Shown here piece by piece: positions 35,346 through 43,512 of a stretch of 64,000 bases of DNA (position 1 is the first letter of the stretch; the number at the start of each line of letters is the position of its first letter). The notes beneath the pieces are model-generated. The model did no database searches and was not told where the DNA came from. It saw only the letters and a list, made by a program, of their open reading frames with translations. This DNA is from CALGDE01 sp964655355 (lineage in GTDB: Bacteria > Cyanobacteriota > Cyanobacteriia > CACIAM-69d). Position numbers and translations under genes: made by a program. The stretch covers positions 62,001 through 126,000 of the forward strand of contig CAZZMD010000002.1 of assembly GCA_964655355.1 (NCBI GenBank), given 5' to 3'.

Positions 35346-36473
35346 ATGGTCGGTTACCTAACCTCTCTGATTACCTTCGCCAGCGTCTTTGCCCTGTTCA
35401 GCCTGGGGCTCAACGTGCAGTGGGGCATGACCGGGCTAATCAATTTTGGCCATGTGGCATTTATGACCATTGGCGCTTACGCCACCGTGCTTCTGAGTTC
35501 TAGCGGAGTACCGTTGGTATTTGCGATGCTCGCCGGGGCAGCATTGGCGGCAGTGTTGGGATTGGCGGTAGGGGCCTCCACCCTAAGGCTGCGGGAAGAT
35601 TATTTGGCGATCGTCACCATCGGCGTCTCAGAAGTGGTGCGCTTGGTTGCCCTCAATGAGGAGTGGCTGACCCGTGGGGCGCGTGGGGTAGCCAGCTATC
35701 CTCTACCCCTAGAAGATCTTGATCCCACCTGGCCCGTCCGCATCGGTGCGATCGCCCTGTGGTCCGTTATCTTTGGATTTGCCTTCAAACAACTCTGGGG
35801 CTGGACCCGAGGTTGGAATCGAGCCGAGCGCCGGGCCGATGAGCAAAATAAATCCCGTCCCCTGCGCCGTCTCATGGTGGGAGCAGCGACCGCGACCGCA
35901 GGGATCATTCTCTACGGCGCCGGATTCGCCTCCCTCTACGACTTCAATTTTCGGGCTGGACTGATGCTGGTGGCGGTGACCACCTTGGCAATCATTTATG
36001 GGCAGTTGGAACGGCTAGGGCGATCGCCCTGGGGACGGGTGCTCAAGGCCATCCGCGAAGACGAAGAAGTGGTCAAAGCCCTCGGCAAAAATGTCTTCTG
36101 GTACAAACTACAATCCCTTATGCTTGGCGGGGCGATCGCCGGTCTCTCCGGTGCATTCTATGCCTGGCAATTAACTTTTATTAATCCAGACGGATTTATT
36201 CCCCTCATGACCTTCCAAGCCTGGACCATCGTCGTCCTGGGCGGCGCGGGGAATAACACCGGAACCCTGCTCGGCGCGGTCATCTTCTGGGCTTACACCA
36301 CCATCACCCGCTTCGGCCTGCCCGCCCTACTCCCCCTCCTGGGTCTTCCCCTAGACGACGCCCGCCTCGGCGCATTTCGTATCATGGTCATTGGACTAGT
36401 TCTCATCGTCGTGATGATGTGGCGACCCCAAGGAGTCCTAGGGCGCAAAGAAGAACTCACCCTCGGACGATAA
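35346..36473 (+). CDS. ABC transporter permease, branched-chain/neutral amino acid type (LivM-like)
   Basis: 375 residues with eight or nine membrane segments in the LivM/LivH pattern (SLGLNVQWGMTGLINFGHVAFM near the N-terminus; VVLGGAGNNTGTLLGAVIFW near the C-terminus). The cytoplasmic EAA-like loop is GRVLKAIREDEEVVKALGKN, which docks the ATPase. It belongs to a high-affinity importer such as the Nat neutral-amino-acid system of cyanobacteria. The partner permease, ATPases and binding protein are not in this window, as in cyanobacteria where nat genes are scattered. Confidence 0.9.
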   Translation: MVGYLTSLITFASVFALFSLGLNVQWGMTGLINFGHVAFMTIGAYATVLLSSSGVPLVFAMLAGAALAAVLGLAVGASTLRLREDYLAIVTIGVSEVVRLVALNEEWLTRGARGVASYPLPLEDLDPTWPVRIGAIALWSVIFGFAFKQLWGWTRGWNRAERRADEQNKSRPLRRLMVGAATATAGIILYGAGFASLYDFNFRAGLMLVAVTTLAIIYGQLERLGRSPWGRVLKAIREDEEVVKALGKNVFWYKLQSLMLGGAIAGLSGAFYAWQLTFINPDGFIPLMTFQAWTIVVLGGAGNNTGTLLGAVIFWAYTTITRFGLPALLPLLGLPLDDARLGAFRIMVIGLVLIVVMMWRPQGVLGRKEELTLGR

Positions 36474-36705
36474 CGAGTACTGGCCAGTCAATAACAGCTC
36501 AAGCTCAAGCTCAAGGCACACCCACCGCAATTCCCTTGCGCTGCCTGTCGAGAGCATTCCGTTTAAAAAATTACCGGGCATCATCCCTACCCCTAGGGGC
36601 TACTTACCGCCCAGACCAAGGCCAAGCCCCCTAGTCCCGCCCCTTCAACCCCATCCCACCCAAGCGCTGAATCTTGAATTACGACAACTGAATATAGGTT
36701 TCTAG

Positions 36706-38427
36706 ATGCTTCAAATTCCATTGGGCTTCAGAAAGGGCCAACGTTTGAGAACAAAGCCGGTGAAATTGCCGGTGAATCTTATCAATGGGCTACATTTCCG
36801 CAACCTGCGCGGCGACTTTTTCGGCGGGCTCACGGCGGCGATCGTGGCCCTTCCCCTAGCCCTCGCCTTTGGCGTCGCGTCGGGGATCGGTCCCATCGCC
36901 GGGCTATATGGAGCCGCCTGTGTCGGATTTTTCGCGGCCCTATTGGGGGGCACCCCGTCACAGATTTCCGGTCCCACCGGTCCCATGACCGTCGTGATGG
37001 CCGCCACCTTTGCATCCCTCACCCAGGGGCAAAATGATCCCCAAGCAGGCTTAGCCCTAGCCTTCACCGTGGTCATGCTCGGGGGAGTCTTCCAAATCCT
37101 GATGGGGATCCTCCAATTCGGGAAGTACATCACCCTGATGCCCTACACCGTGATCTCAGGGTTTATGTCCGGGGTCGGCGTCATTATTGTGATCCCCCAA
37201 ATTGCGCCCCTCTTCGGTCACCCCAGCACCGCCAACATCATCGATTCGTTAGCGGCACTCCCCGGGGTGATCCGCAATGCCAACCCGATCGCCGAATTGC
37301 TGGGGGTTCTTACCCTATTCATTGTTTTTGCGGCACCCCGGCGGTTGAATCGAATTCTCCCCGCTCCCCTCTTGGCCCTGGTCGCCTGTACCCTGCTCTC
37401 GGTCCTCGTGTTTCCAGAGGACAGCATTCCCCGCATTGGCACCATCCCGTCAGGGCTGCCTGAGCTACATCTGCCTTACCTCACCTTCAACAACTTAAAA
37501 AATATTCTCGGCTACGGCCTGATGCTGGCGGTCCTCGGATCCATCGACTCCCTGCTCACCTCCCTGGTGGCCGATAACATTACCCGCACCCAGCACGACT
37601 CCGATCGCGAGTTAATTGGCCAGGGGATCGGCAATCTGCTCTCGGGGCTCATTGGCGGATTACCGGGCGCAGGGGCGACGATGCGGACGGTGATTAATGT
37701 CCAGTCCGGCGGCAGAACCCCCATTTCTGGGATTATTCATGCCCTGATCCTGGTGGTGATTGTCCTCAAGGCCGGCCCCCTCACCGCCCCCATCCCCCAC
37801 GCCGTCCTGGCCGGGATTCTGATCAAAGTTGGGATCGATATTATCGATTGGGATTTTCTGAAGCGAGCCCATCGCCTGTCCCCCCGGGGGGCTGGGCTGA
37901 TGTATTTGGTGATGGGGTTAACGGTATTTGTGGATTTGATTACCGCCGTTGCCGTGGGGGTATTTCTGGCCAATCTGCTCACGATCAAAAATCATACGGA
38001 CCTGCAAATCAAGGAAATGAAGCTGGTGACGGAGGGGGATCACGAAACATGGCTTTCCCCGGAGGAGCAGCATCTTCTGAATGCGGCCCACGGCAAAATT
38101 CTTCTATTCCGGTGCAGCGGTCCGATGAGCTTTGGGGCTGCGAAGGCCATCTCGCGGCGACTGCTGATCGTCAAAGGCTATCGGGTTCTGCTGTTGGATC
38201 TGAGCAATGTGTCGCGGCTGGGGATCACGGCCCTGTTGGCCATTGAAACCATGTTGCAGGATGCCCAGGAAAAGCAACGCCATGTGTTTCTCGTCGGTGC
38301 CCAGGGACAGGTACAGCGTCGACTTCAAACCTCAGAGGTCCTACGGAAATTCCCCGTGACGCACCAGTCGGCGGACCGTTTGGAGGCGTTGCAGCAGGGG
38401 CTGGGCCTGTGTGGGGTGAGCCTTTGA
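36706..38427 (+). CDS. bicA: SulP-family anion transporter with STAS domain, BicA-like
   Basis: 573 residues. A SulP membrane domain (about 25-420) begins with LHFRNLRGDFFGGLTAA and carries ALPLALAFGVASG, GGTPSQISGPTGPM and LGSIDSLLTSLVADN. The C-terminal STAS domain spans about 440-560 (ILLFRCSGPMSFG, VLLLDLSNVSRLGITALLAIE). The N-terminal blocks closely match BicA, the sodium-dependent bicarbonate transporter of cyanobacterial carbon concentration. BicA proteins are about 560-570 residues, which fits. A sulfate or other SulP function is the alternative. No sodium/proton antiporter or CmpR-type regulator is adjacent. Confidence 0.75.
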   Translation: MLQIPLGFRKGQRLRTKPVKLPVNLINGLHFRNLRGDFFGGLTAAIVALPLALAFGVASGIGPIAGLYGAACVGFFAALLGGTPSQISGPTGPMTVVMAATFASLTQGQNDPQAGLALAFTVVMLGGVFQILMGILQFGKYITLMPYTVISGFMSGVGVIIVIPQIAPLFGHPSTANIIDSLAALPGVIRNANPIAELLGVLTLFIVFAAPRRLNRILPAPLLALVACTLLSVLVFPEDSIPRIGTIPSGLPELHLPYLTFNNLKNILGYGLMLAVLGSIDSLLTSLVADNITRTQHDSDRELIGQGIGNLLSGLIGGLPGAGATMRTVINVQSGGRTPISGIIHALILVVIVLKAGPLTAPIPHAVLAGILIKVGIDIIDWDFLKRAHRLSPRGAGLMYLVMGLTVFVDLITAVAVGVFLANLLTIKNHTDLQIKEMKLVTEGDHETWLSPEEQHLLNAAHGKILLFRCSGPMSFGAAKAISRRLLIVKGYRVLLLDLSNVSRLGITALLAIETMLQDAQEKQRHVFLVGAQGQVQRRLQTSEVLRKFPVTHQSADRLEALQQGLGLCGVSL

Positions 38428-38606
38428 CTGACCCCCTGAGGCGATCGCCCGCTGGAGGCTAATGCCATTCCATAACGAAAGCGAAGGAAAGGGCGAACGA
38501 AAGTCGGAGATGGGGATAGACTCAGACAGTAGATCGGGTGGTCCCCGTCCCGAATCGCCCCATCGTCGTCCCTTTGCCCCCATCGGTGTGCAGCACGTTC
38601 TACCCT

Positions 38607-39617
38607 ATGGCCCGTTCCCACGACCCGTCCCAAGACGACAGCCTGCGACTCCTGTTGCGCTTGCTGAGCAATGAAAAGCTCCTATTCCTGACGGATACGT
38701 TCCGGCAATTCGACCTCGACAATAGCGGCACCCTCGATGTGCAGGAGCTGGGGGATGTGCTGCGATCGCTGGGTCGCAACTATAGCGATGAGCAAATCCG
38801 CTCCGCCGTCTCCACCGTCTCCGCCGCCGGCCCCCTTGATGCTGTCAGTTTCGAGCAATTTGCCGCCCTGATGCAATTTGATGTCGTTGATTCCGAAGCG
38901 CGCTCCCAAAGTCCCTATGACGAGGCGGACAACACTGCCCCGATCCAAATCCTCTACTTTTTTGACGTGCTCTGCGTCTGGGCCTACATTGCCCAGGTGC
39001 GCATCGAAGAACTTAAGTCCACCTTTCAAAATCGCATCGCCCTCGACTACCACTGCGTCCCTGTCTTTGGCGATACCCAACAAAAATTTGCGAAGCAATG
39101 GGGCGATCGCGGCGGTCTCCAGGGCTATAGCGACCATATCCACAGTGTCGTCCGGCAGTTCACCCATGTCCCCCTCCACCCGGACGTCTGGCTGACGAAC
39201 ACCCCCAAATCCTCCAGTGCCTGCCACCTGTTCCTCAAAACCATCCAGCTCCTGGGGGAACAGGGGATCATCGATGTGGATCCCATGGATCAGCCCGTCG
39301 AACGGGCGATCGCCGCCTGTCGCACCGCCTTTTTCCAAGAGGCTCGCAATATCTCCGACCGGCAGGTTCAGTTTGAAATTGCCGAAGACCTCGGATTTCC
39401 CGTCGAGGCGATCAAGCAACACATCAAAAACGGAGCCGCCTACGCCGCTCTAGAGCGGGACGCCAACCTGGTACGGGACTACGCCGTCAACGTCAGCCCC
39501 ACCATGATCTTCAACGAAGGCAGGCAGCGCCTGAATGGCAATGTGGGCTATCGGGTCATTGAAGCCAACATCCGCGAGCTGATTTACTCCCCCCCCATGG
39601 AAGCCTCCTGGTGTTAA
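38607..39617 (+). CDS. EF-hand / DsbA-like thioredoxin-fold fusion protein
   Basis: 336 residues from ATG 38607 (MARSHDPSQDDS). Residues about 20-95 form a calmodulin-like pair. The first loop, DLDNSGTLDVQE, is a canonical EF-hand, and the second helix-loop region (AAGPLDAVSFEQFAALM) is degenerate. Residues about 115-325 match the DsbA/FrnE/HCCA-isomerase family (ILYFFDVLCVWAYIAQ, NVSPTMIFNEG and a final helix). The usual CPWC/CPxC active site reads CVWA, so only one cysteine remains. The cis-Pro loop (SPTM) is kept. No signal peptide is seen, so it is probably cytoplasmic. Whether it is a calcium-controlled glutathione-dependent isomerase or a monothiol oxidoreductase cannot be told. Confidence 0.8.
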   Translation: MARSHDPSQDDSLRLLLRLLSNEKLLFLTDTFRQFDLDNSGTLDVQELGDVLRSLGRNYSDEQIRSAVSTVSAAGPLDAVSFEQFAALMQFDVVDSEARSQSPYDEADNTAPIQILYFFDVLCVWAYIAQVRIEELKSTFQNRIALDYHCVPVFGDTQQKFAKQWGDRGGLQGYSDHIHSVVRQFTHVPLHPDVWLTNTPKSSSACHLFLKTIQLLGEQGIIDVDPMDQPVERAIAACRTAFFQEARNISDRQVQFEIAEDLGFPVEAIKQHIKNGAAYAALERDANLVRDYAVNVSPTMIFNEGRQRLNGNVGYRVIEANIRELIYSPPMEASWC

Positions 39618-39675
39618 TCCGCCGTACATTCCTAAACTGAGCCCCTGCCGTAAGTCACCTCCCCCCCCATGTCGC

Positions 39676-39882
39676 GCGATCGCCGAGGTCTATGGTCTAT
39701 AGGGCGGACATCGAGACAGTCAAAGTGGGGCAGCGGGTCTAGGTTGTCAGCAAATATGGCGGCTTTAGCGGCCAACTGTCGGGGGCGATCAAGAAAGTAG
39801 GATTGAAGATGATAACGCCGATGGCGATCGCGCCAGCGACCGAACAAACCTTCAGGCCCGGGTATTGATTGAAGCGGGATAG
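39676..39882 (+). pseudogene. Decayed C-terminal fragment of an HlyD/DevB-type membrane fusion protein
   Basis: Three plus-strand frames together read AIAEVY / ADIETVKVGQRV, stop, VVSKYGGFSGQLSGAIKKVG / DGDRASDRTNLQARVLIEAG, stop. The order and spacing match the C-terminal beta-barrel of DevB-like ABC-exporter fusion proteins (AEVYE-DI--VKVGQ, then SGEL-G-V--IGL). There are at least two frameshifts and an internal TAG at 39740, so it is dead. No DevC/DevA partners remain beside it. Confidence 0.65.
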
Positions 39883-39938
39883 GTGCTATTGAGCTGATTA
39901 AGCATCCACCCCGCCCCAGCCAGCCTTGAACTCAGCCC

Positions 39939-40100
39939 CTAGCTGCAACAGTTGCAGCTCGAATTACTGCAGCACTCGCCATCCATGTGTCCATTGGCAC
40001 ATCCTTCACTGCAATAGGCCTTACCATCCTTGGTCAGGGCCGTGCTGGGATCTACCGTGCAGGAGCACTTTTCACAGGCGCATTTTACTTGAGTTGCCAT
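39939..40100 (-). CDS. smtA: Bacterial metallothionein SmtA
   Basis: 53 residues from ATG 40100 (MATQVKCACEKC). Eleven cysteines lie at 7, 9, 12, 14, 30, 34, 43, 44, 49, 51 and 52, with His38, in the SmtA arrangement (KCACEKCSCTVDPS, YCSEGCANGH). SmtA of Synechococcus binds four zinc ions with nine cysteines and two histidines; here the C-terminal half has extra cysteines (ECCSNSSCNCC). It sequesters Zn and probably Cd or Cu in the cytoplasm. The gene is divergent from smtB and both SmtB-type operators lie in the 168 bp between them. Confidence 0.95.
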   Translation of the reverse strand: MATQVKCACEKCSCTVDPSTALTKDGKAYCSEGCANGHMDGECCSNSSCNCCS

Positions 40101-40152
40101 AATACAGTCCTCAACTGAAATTGGATTAACGCAAAACATTCAACAAAACACC

Positions 40153-40166
40153 TGAACGGATATTCA
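40153..40166. promoter_or_regulatory. SmtB-type operator (smtA-proximal)
   Basis: TGAACGGATATTCA, flanked by CC and GG, keeps the TGAA...TTCA arms of the ArsR/SmtB 12-2-12 operators. It lies 53 bp upstream of the smtA ATG. Repression relieved by zinc is inferred from family knowledge. Confidence 0.75.
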
Positions 40167-40187
40167 GGCTTTCAACACTATAACCCA

Positions 40188-40201
40188 TGAATAATTGTTC
40201 A
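40188..40201. promoter_or_regulatory. SmtB-type operator (smtB-proximal)
   Basis: TGAATAATTGTTCA is a second TGAA...TTCA inverted repeat, centred 35 bp from the first and 68 bp before the smtB ATG. Two operators, about three helical turns apart, would let SmtB control both divergent genes. Confidence 0.75.
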
Positions 40202-40268
40202 GGCATTGAAATCTTTTCGCCCGTCAGAGACCATAGACAAAACTGTGTAGCCCCCCCGTTTATCGATC

Positions 40269-40622
40269 ATGTCGCCCCTTATCCCGTCCGAGCCGGCCAT
40301 TCTGCCCCATGAGAAAGCCCAGCGTATGGCAGAGTTTTTCAGTATCTTGGGGGACCCTAATCGCTGGCGAATTTTATCGGTCTTAGCGGCGGGGGAAACG
40401 CGGGTGCGGGATCTGGCGGAGCAGGTGGAGATGAGCGAATCGGCAGTGTCCCACCAACTCCGGATTTTGCGATCGTCACGCATGGTGAAGTATCGCAAGC
40501 AGGGGCGTAACGTGTTGTATTCCCTGCGAGACCATCACATTTTTAATCTGTATCGAGATGTGTCTGAGCACCTAGACGAACCGGAGGACGAGGATGATTG
40601 TTCCCATGGGCATTCCCATTAG
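40269..40622 (+). CDS. smtB: ArsR/SmtB-family zinc-responsive repressor
   Basis: 117 residues with a winged helix-turn-helix (RVRDLAEQVEMSESAVSHQL). The alpha-5 zinc site is complete: Asp88, His90, His101 and Glu104 have the same 2-11-3 spacing as in Synechococcus SmtB. The alpha-3N site is not conserved (Arg45 where SmtB has Cys61). The tail DDCSHGHSH adds further potential ligands. Apo-SmtB represses smtA and zinc releases it. The stop overlaps the convergent Nudix stop by 4 bp. Confidence 0.93.
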   Translation: MSPLIPSEPAILPHEKAQRMAEFFSILGDPNRWRILSVLAAGETRVRDLAEQVEMSESAVSHQLRILRSSRMVKYRKQGRNVLYSLRDHHIFNLYRDVSEHLDEPEDEDDCSHGHSH

Positions 40623-41131
40623 TGAACGGGAATGCTCGTGAGTTTGGGTAAGTGGCCGTAGTGGCGATAGGTCCGGTAATCCTTCAGAATTTGGTCGTGA
40701 TCAAAGCAGAGGTCCGTGGGAAATTCCCAGGGGTGAAACAGGCTCACCTCGGCGGCATCGTCTGCAGCCTGAGGTTCACCGATCGCCGTCGCCAGAAATA
40801 CGATTGAAATCGTATGTTTACGGGCATCTCGCGCCGGATCGGAATACACCGCAAACTGCTGTATCAGCTCAATATCGAGACTCACTTCTTCCTTGGCTTC
40901 TCGAATAGCAGCCGCTTCAACGGACTCCGCATAATCAACAAATCCACCGGGAATGGCCCAGCCCAAGGGTGGATTTTTCCGCTCGATAAGAACGATGGGG
41001 CGATCGCGGCGATCGCGCATCTCAATAATAATATCGACCGTAGGCGAGGGCGTATGATAAATCACATCGCCATTGGGCAACGTGAAGGGATAAATTGAAG
41101 GCGTTGAAGATTCATTATTTTGATGTCCCAT
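40619..41131 (-). CDS. Nudix hydrolase
   Basis: 170 residues. The Nudix box is complete (GGFVDYAESVEAAAIREAKEEV: GxxxxxE, then REAxEE). A 35-residue N-terminal segment precedes the beta strand PTVDIIIEM. The proteins hydrolyse nucleoside diphosphates linked to another group, with Mg2+. The motif FPTDLCFDHDQILKDYR is like cyanobacterial and archaeal ADP-ribose pyrophosphatase-type members, but the substrate is inferred. It starts 42 bp after the stop of the upstream Roco gene on the same strand, so the two may be co-transcribed. Confidence 0.9.
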   Translation of the reverse strand: MGHQNNESSTPSIYPFTLPNGDVIYHTPSPTVDIIIEMRDRRDRPIVLIERKNPPLGWAIPGGFVDYAESVEAAAIREAKEEVSLDIELIQQFAVYSDPARDARKHTISIVFLATAIGEPQAADDAAEVSLFHPWEFPTDLCFDHDQILKDYRTYRHYGHLPKLTSIPVH

Positions 41132-41173
41132 ATCCTTCTTGATGTCCCGTATCTTTATACCGATGATACTGGA

Positions 41174-43462
41174 CTATTGAACATAGCTATCTCGCCCCAC
41201 GTTATCACCAGACCCTGAATGATTCTGTTGAATATTATCCCCTTGACTAGACTCGCTAACCTGAACCGTATTGATATTAATCGTCATATCCTGACAGCTT
41301 TTAGGGTTACCGGCTTGCGATTCAGCCAACCCAGGATGATCAAGTAGATGGAAACCAATCGAATCATCAATCAGGCTGCGAACATTGACATCTTCATAGC
41401 TTTTGTCACACTCAACGGTCGGCTTACCTTTGTATAAGCGTCTTCGCAATGACTGTAGTTGATATGTGTTTGGCTCATCTCCTGCTCTACACTCCTGGCA
41501 GTTACAGGGGATAAGCTCTTGGTAGTCCAGTTCGTAAAAATCCTCGTGTATCTCCTCGATTTTAGCCCTAATATTTGCCAGCAAATCGCTTTTATGAGAT
41601 CCCCTAAGAGAAACTTTGATTTCACGTTTCTCATGTAGTTCGATGATTTCTGCTCGGGTGTTGTGCTTCTCGATGACGACCCCTGTCCGCCAGACAATTT
41701 GTCCCCCAGTCTGTTGATTAATCGCAATTAATTTATGCAGTGCCACAATCAACTGGGTGAGAATGCCCTTGGGCATGAATTGATATGAGTAGTGTAGAAC
41801 CAGATTCTGAGCTCTATCCCAGTCGTACTTGGGCTGTCTCTGATCTAGTAACTGTGGGGCAATGTATGTGTAGTTGCGATTATGGGGGTTCAAGACTCGG
41901 TAGCACAGCCGAAAATTTATCATTAGCTCTAGCAATTCGGGACGCAGGTCAAGGTACTGCTCATCAGCCCAAATTCGGTCTAAGTCATCATCAGTAAAGC
42001 GTCCCTGATGCTCTTTAACCATGTCGTTGTCCAGGACTTGGTAGACAGCATCTGTACACCAAGAATGATTGAGAATAATTGTGTGTTTCAGCAGATAATG
42101 CTTTTGAAAATGGAGAAAAACCCCAATATCATGCAAATACTGACTCAGCTGCAATGCATTATCTTTCTGCTTAAAGCCATTTTGCCTACAAAGTTCTAAA
42201 TATTCTCTTAAGCTAATAGTGTTTCGACGATCCGACTCAAGGCGATTGCGAACCCTGACCCAAGTCTTAGGCAACTCATCACCGATGTGCGGAAGATTAC
42301 GAAGGTGTCGGGATAATTCCTCTTGTAAAAAGGATAGACCTCGATTGTTAGCTAGGTTAGTAGCACAGCTTCCACAAAATTGTGGAAACTCTTTACTAAG
42401 CTGAGGTTCATTTAAATCCCTCCTCCGGTCTTCCTTCTCATTCTTGACAATCACGACCGGACTATCATCTGCAAGCAGCTTCAAGGTTCTCAACCAATAG
42501 CGGAGGTTATCATCCTCTCTACGATTATCAATGACGATCACGTAGCATGAGCGTCTGCTCAGGAAGAACTGATGGGTCGCATGGTAAATTTCCTGACCAC
42601 CAAAGTCCCAAATATTGACGTGGAATGGAGAATTATCAGAGTGTGTAAAAGTCCAATGTCTTACATCAATGCCATGAGTTGTTGAAGAATTCAGAACCTG
42701 CCGAGGATTCAGGATTTTTTGGGAAAGGCTTGTTTTTCCGGCTCCCGCTTCTCCCACAATCAACAGCTTAGCTTCATATAGTCTGTCCGTTCCCTCTTCT
42801 TCACGCTGCCGATAAAACTCCGCGACAGCTTTGGGACCCTGCTCATAAACTTCCCTCGGCACATCGTCAATGGGATTTCCAGTTAGGCTGAGCCCCTTTT
42901 CATATTGTCCTGGTTTCCAATTACTCAAAGATTGTAGACTTAGCAGGCTCTTTGGTAGAGATTTGATTTGGTTATGTGATAGGTCTAAGTGTTGAAGATA
43001 CCTCAGTTTTGGCAGGGTTCTGGGCAGGAACGTTACTTGATTATGGGCAAGCTTTAAGCTCTCCAGTCTTGCTAGTGCCGATAGTGTTTCTGGAACTGAT
43101 TTGATTTGATTGTACGAAACATCCAGCTCCTTAAGGTTCCGAAGCTGATGGATATTCCGTGGGATCGATTTAATTTGATTATGTAAAAGGTAAAGTTTCT
43201 CAAGTTTTGGAAGCAGATAAACTTCTGGAGGAACCTCTTTTAGTCCAAACATGCTTAAGTTCAGTGCACGTACGCCTTCTTCCCTTGCATCGTGGATTCT
43301 CTCCAACACATGCCGTGGAGTCGGACGTCGCTGTCGATCCTTATCAGAGTTTTTGCCTCGAAACATCCGCCTGACGCCCCCCTTAAGATCATTGTCAATA
43401 ATTCTACTGACTTCGCCCTGGCTCTGCACGTCTTCGGGGGCTGAGCGCCATTTTCTATACAA
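41174..43462 (-). CDS. Roco protein: LRR - Roc GTPase - COR, with Gly/Asn/Asp tail
   Basis: 762 residues. About six leucine-rich repeats (about 60-200, units like LHNQIKSIPRNIHQLRNL) precede a Roc GTPase domain (about 225-400). Its P-loop is GEAGAGKTS, the switch is WDFGGQEIYH, and the base-recognition motif is near VIVKNEKED. A COR domain (about 410-690) ends in a Cys cluster (PCNCQECRAG). The last ~30 residues (QGDNIQQNHSGSGDNVGRD) resemble the Gly/Asp/Asn repeat tails seen on cyanobacterial NLR-like proteins. Roco proteins act as dimerising GTPase switches; the effector here is unknown. The gene is visibly AT-richer than its neighbours and contains no HIP1 octamer, suggesting separate origin. 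Confidence 0.9.
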   Translation of the reverse strand: MYRKWRSAPEDVQSQGEVSRIIDNDLKGGVRRMFRGKNSDKDRQRRPTPRHVLERIHDAREEGVRALNLSMFGLKEVPPEVYLLPKLEKLYLLHNQIKSIPRNIHQLRNLKELDVSYNQIKSVPETLSALARLESLKLAHNQVTFLPRTLPKLRYLQHLDLSHNQIKSLPKSLLSLQSLSNWKPGQYEKGLSLTGNPIDDVPREVYEQGPKAVAEFYRQREEEGTDRLYEAKLLIVGEAGAGKTSLSQKILNPRQVLNSSTTHGIDVRHWTFTHSDNSPFHVNIWDFGGQEIYHATHQFFLSRRSCYVIVIDNRREDDNLRYWLRTLKLLADDSPVVIVKNEKEDRRRDLNEPQLSKEFPQFCGSCATNLANNRGLSFLQEELSRHLRNLPHIGDELPKTWVRVRNRLESDRRNTISLREYLELCRQNGFKQKDNALQLSQYLHDIGVFLHFQKHYLLKHTIILNHSWCTDAVYQVLDNDMVKEHQGRFTDDDLDRIWADEQYLDLRPELLELMINFRLCYRVLNPHNRNYTYIAPQLLDQRQPKYDWDRAQNLVLHYSYQFMPKGILTQLIVALHKLIAINQQTGGQIVWRTGVVIEKHNTRAEIIELHEKREIKVSLRGSHKSDLLANIRAKIEEIHEDFYELDYQELIPCNCQECRAGDEPNTYQLQSLRRRLYKGKPTVECDKSYEDVNVRSLIDDSIGFHLLDHPGLAESQAGNPKSCQDMTININTVQVSESSQGDNIQQNHSGSGDNVGRDSYVQ

Positions 43463-43512
43463 TCTCGGATGTCACATTACAAACTTGGACATCACACTCT
43501 GACAAAGGCGAC

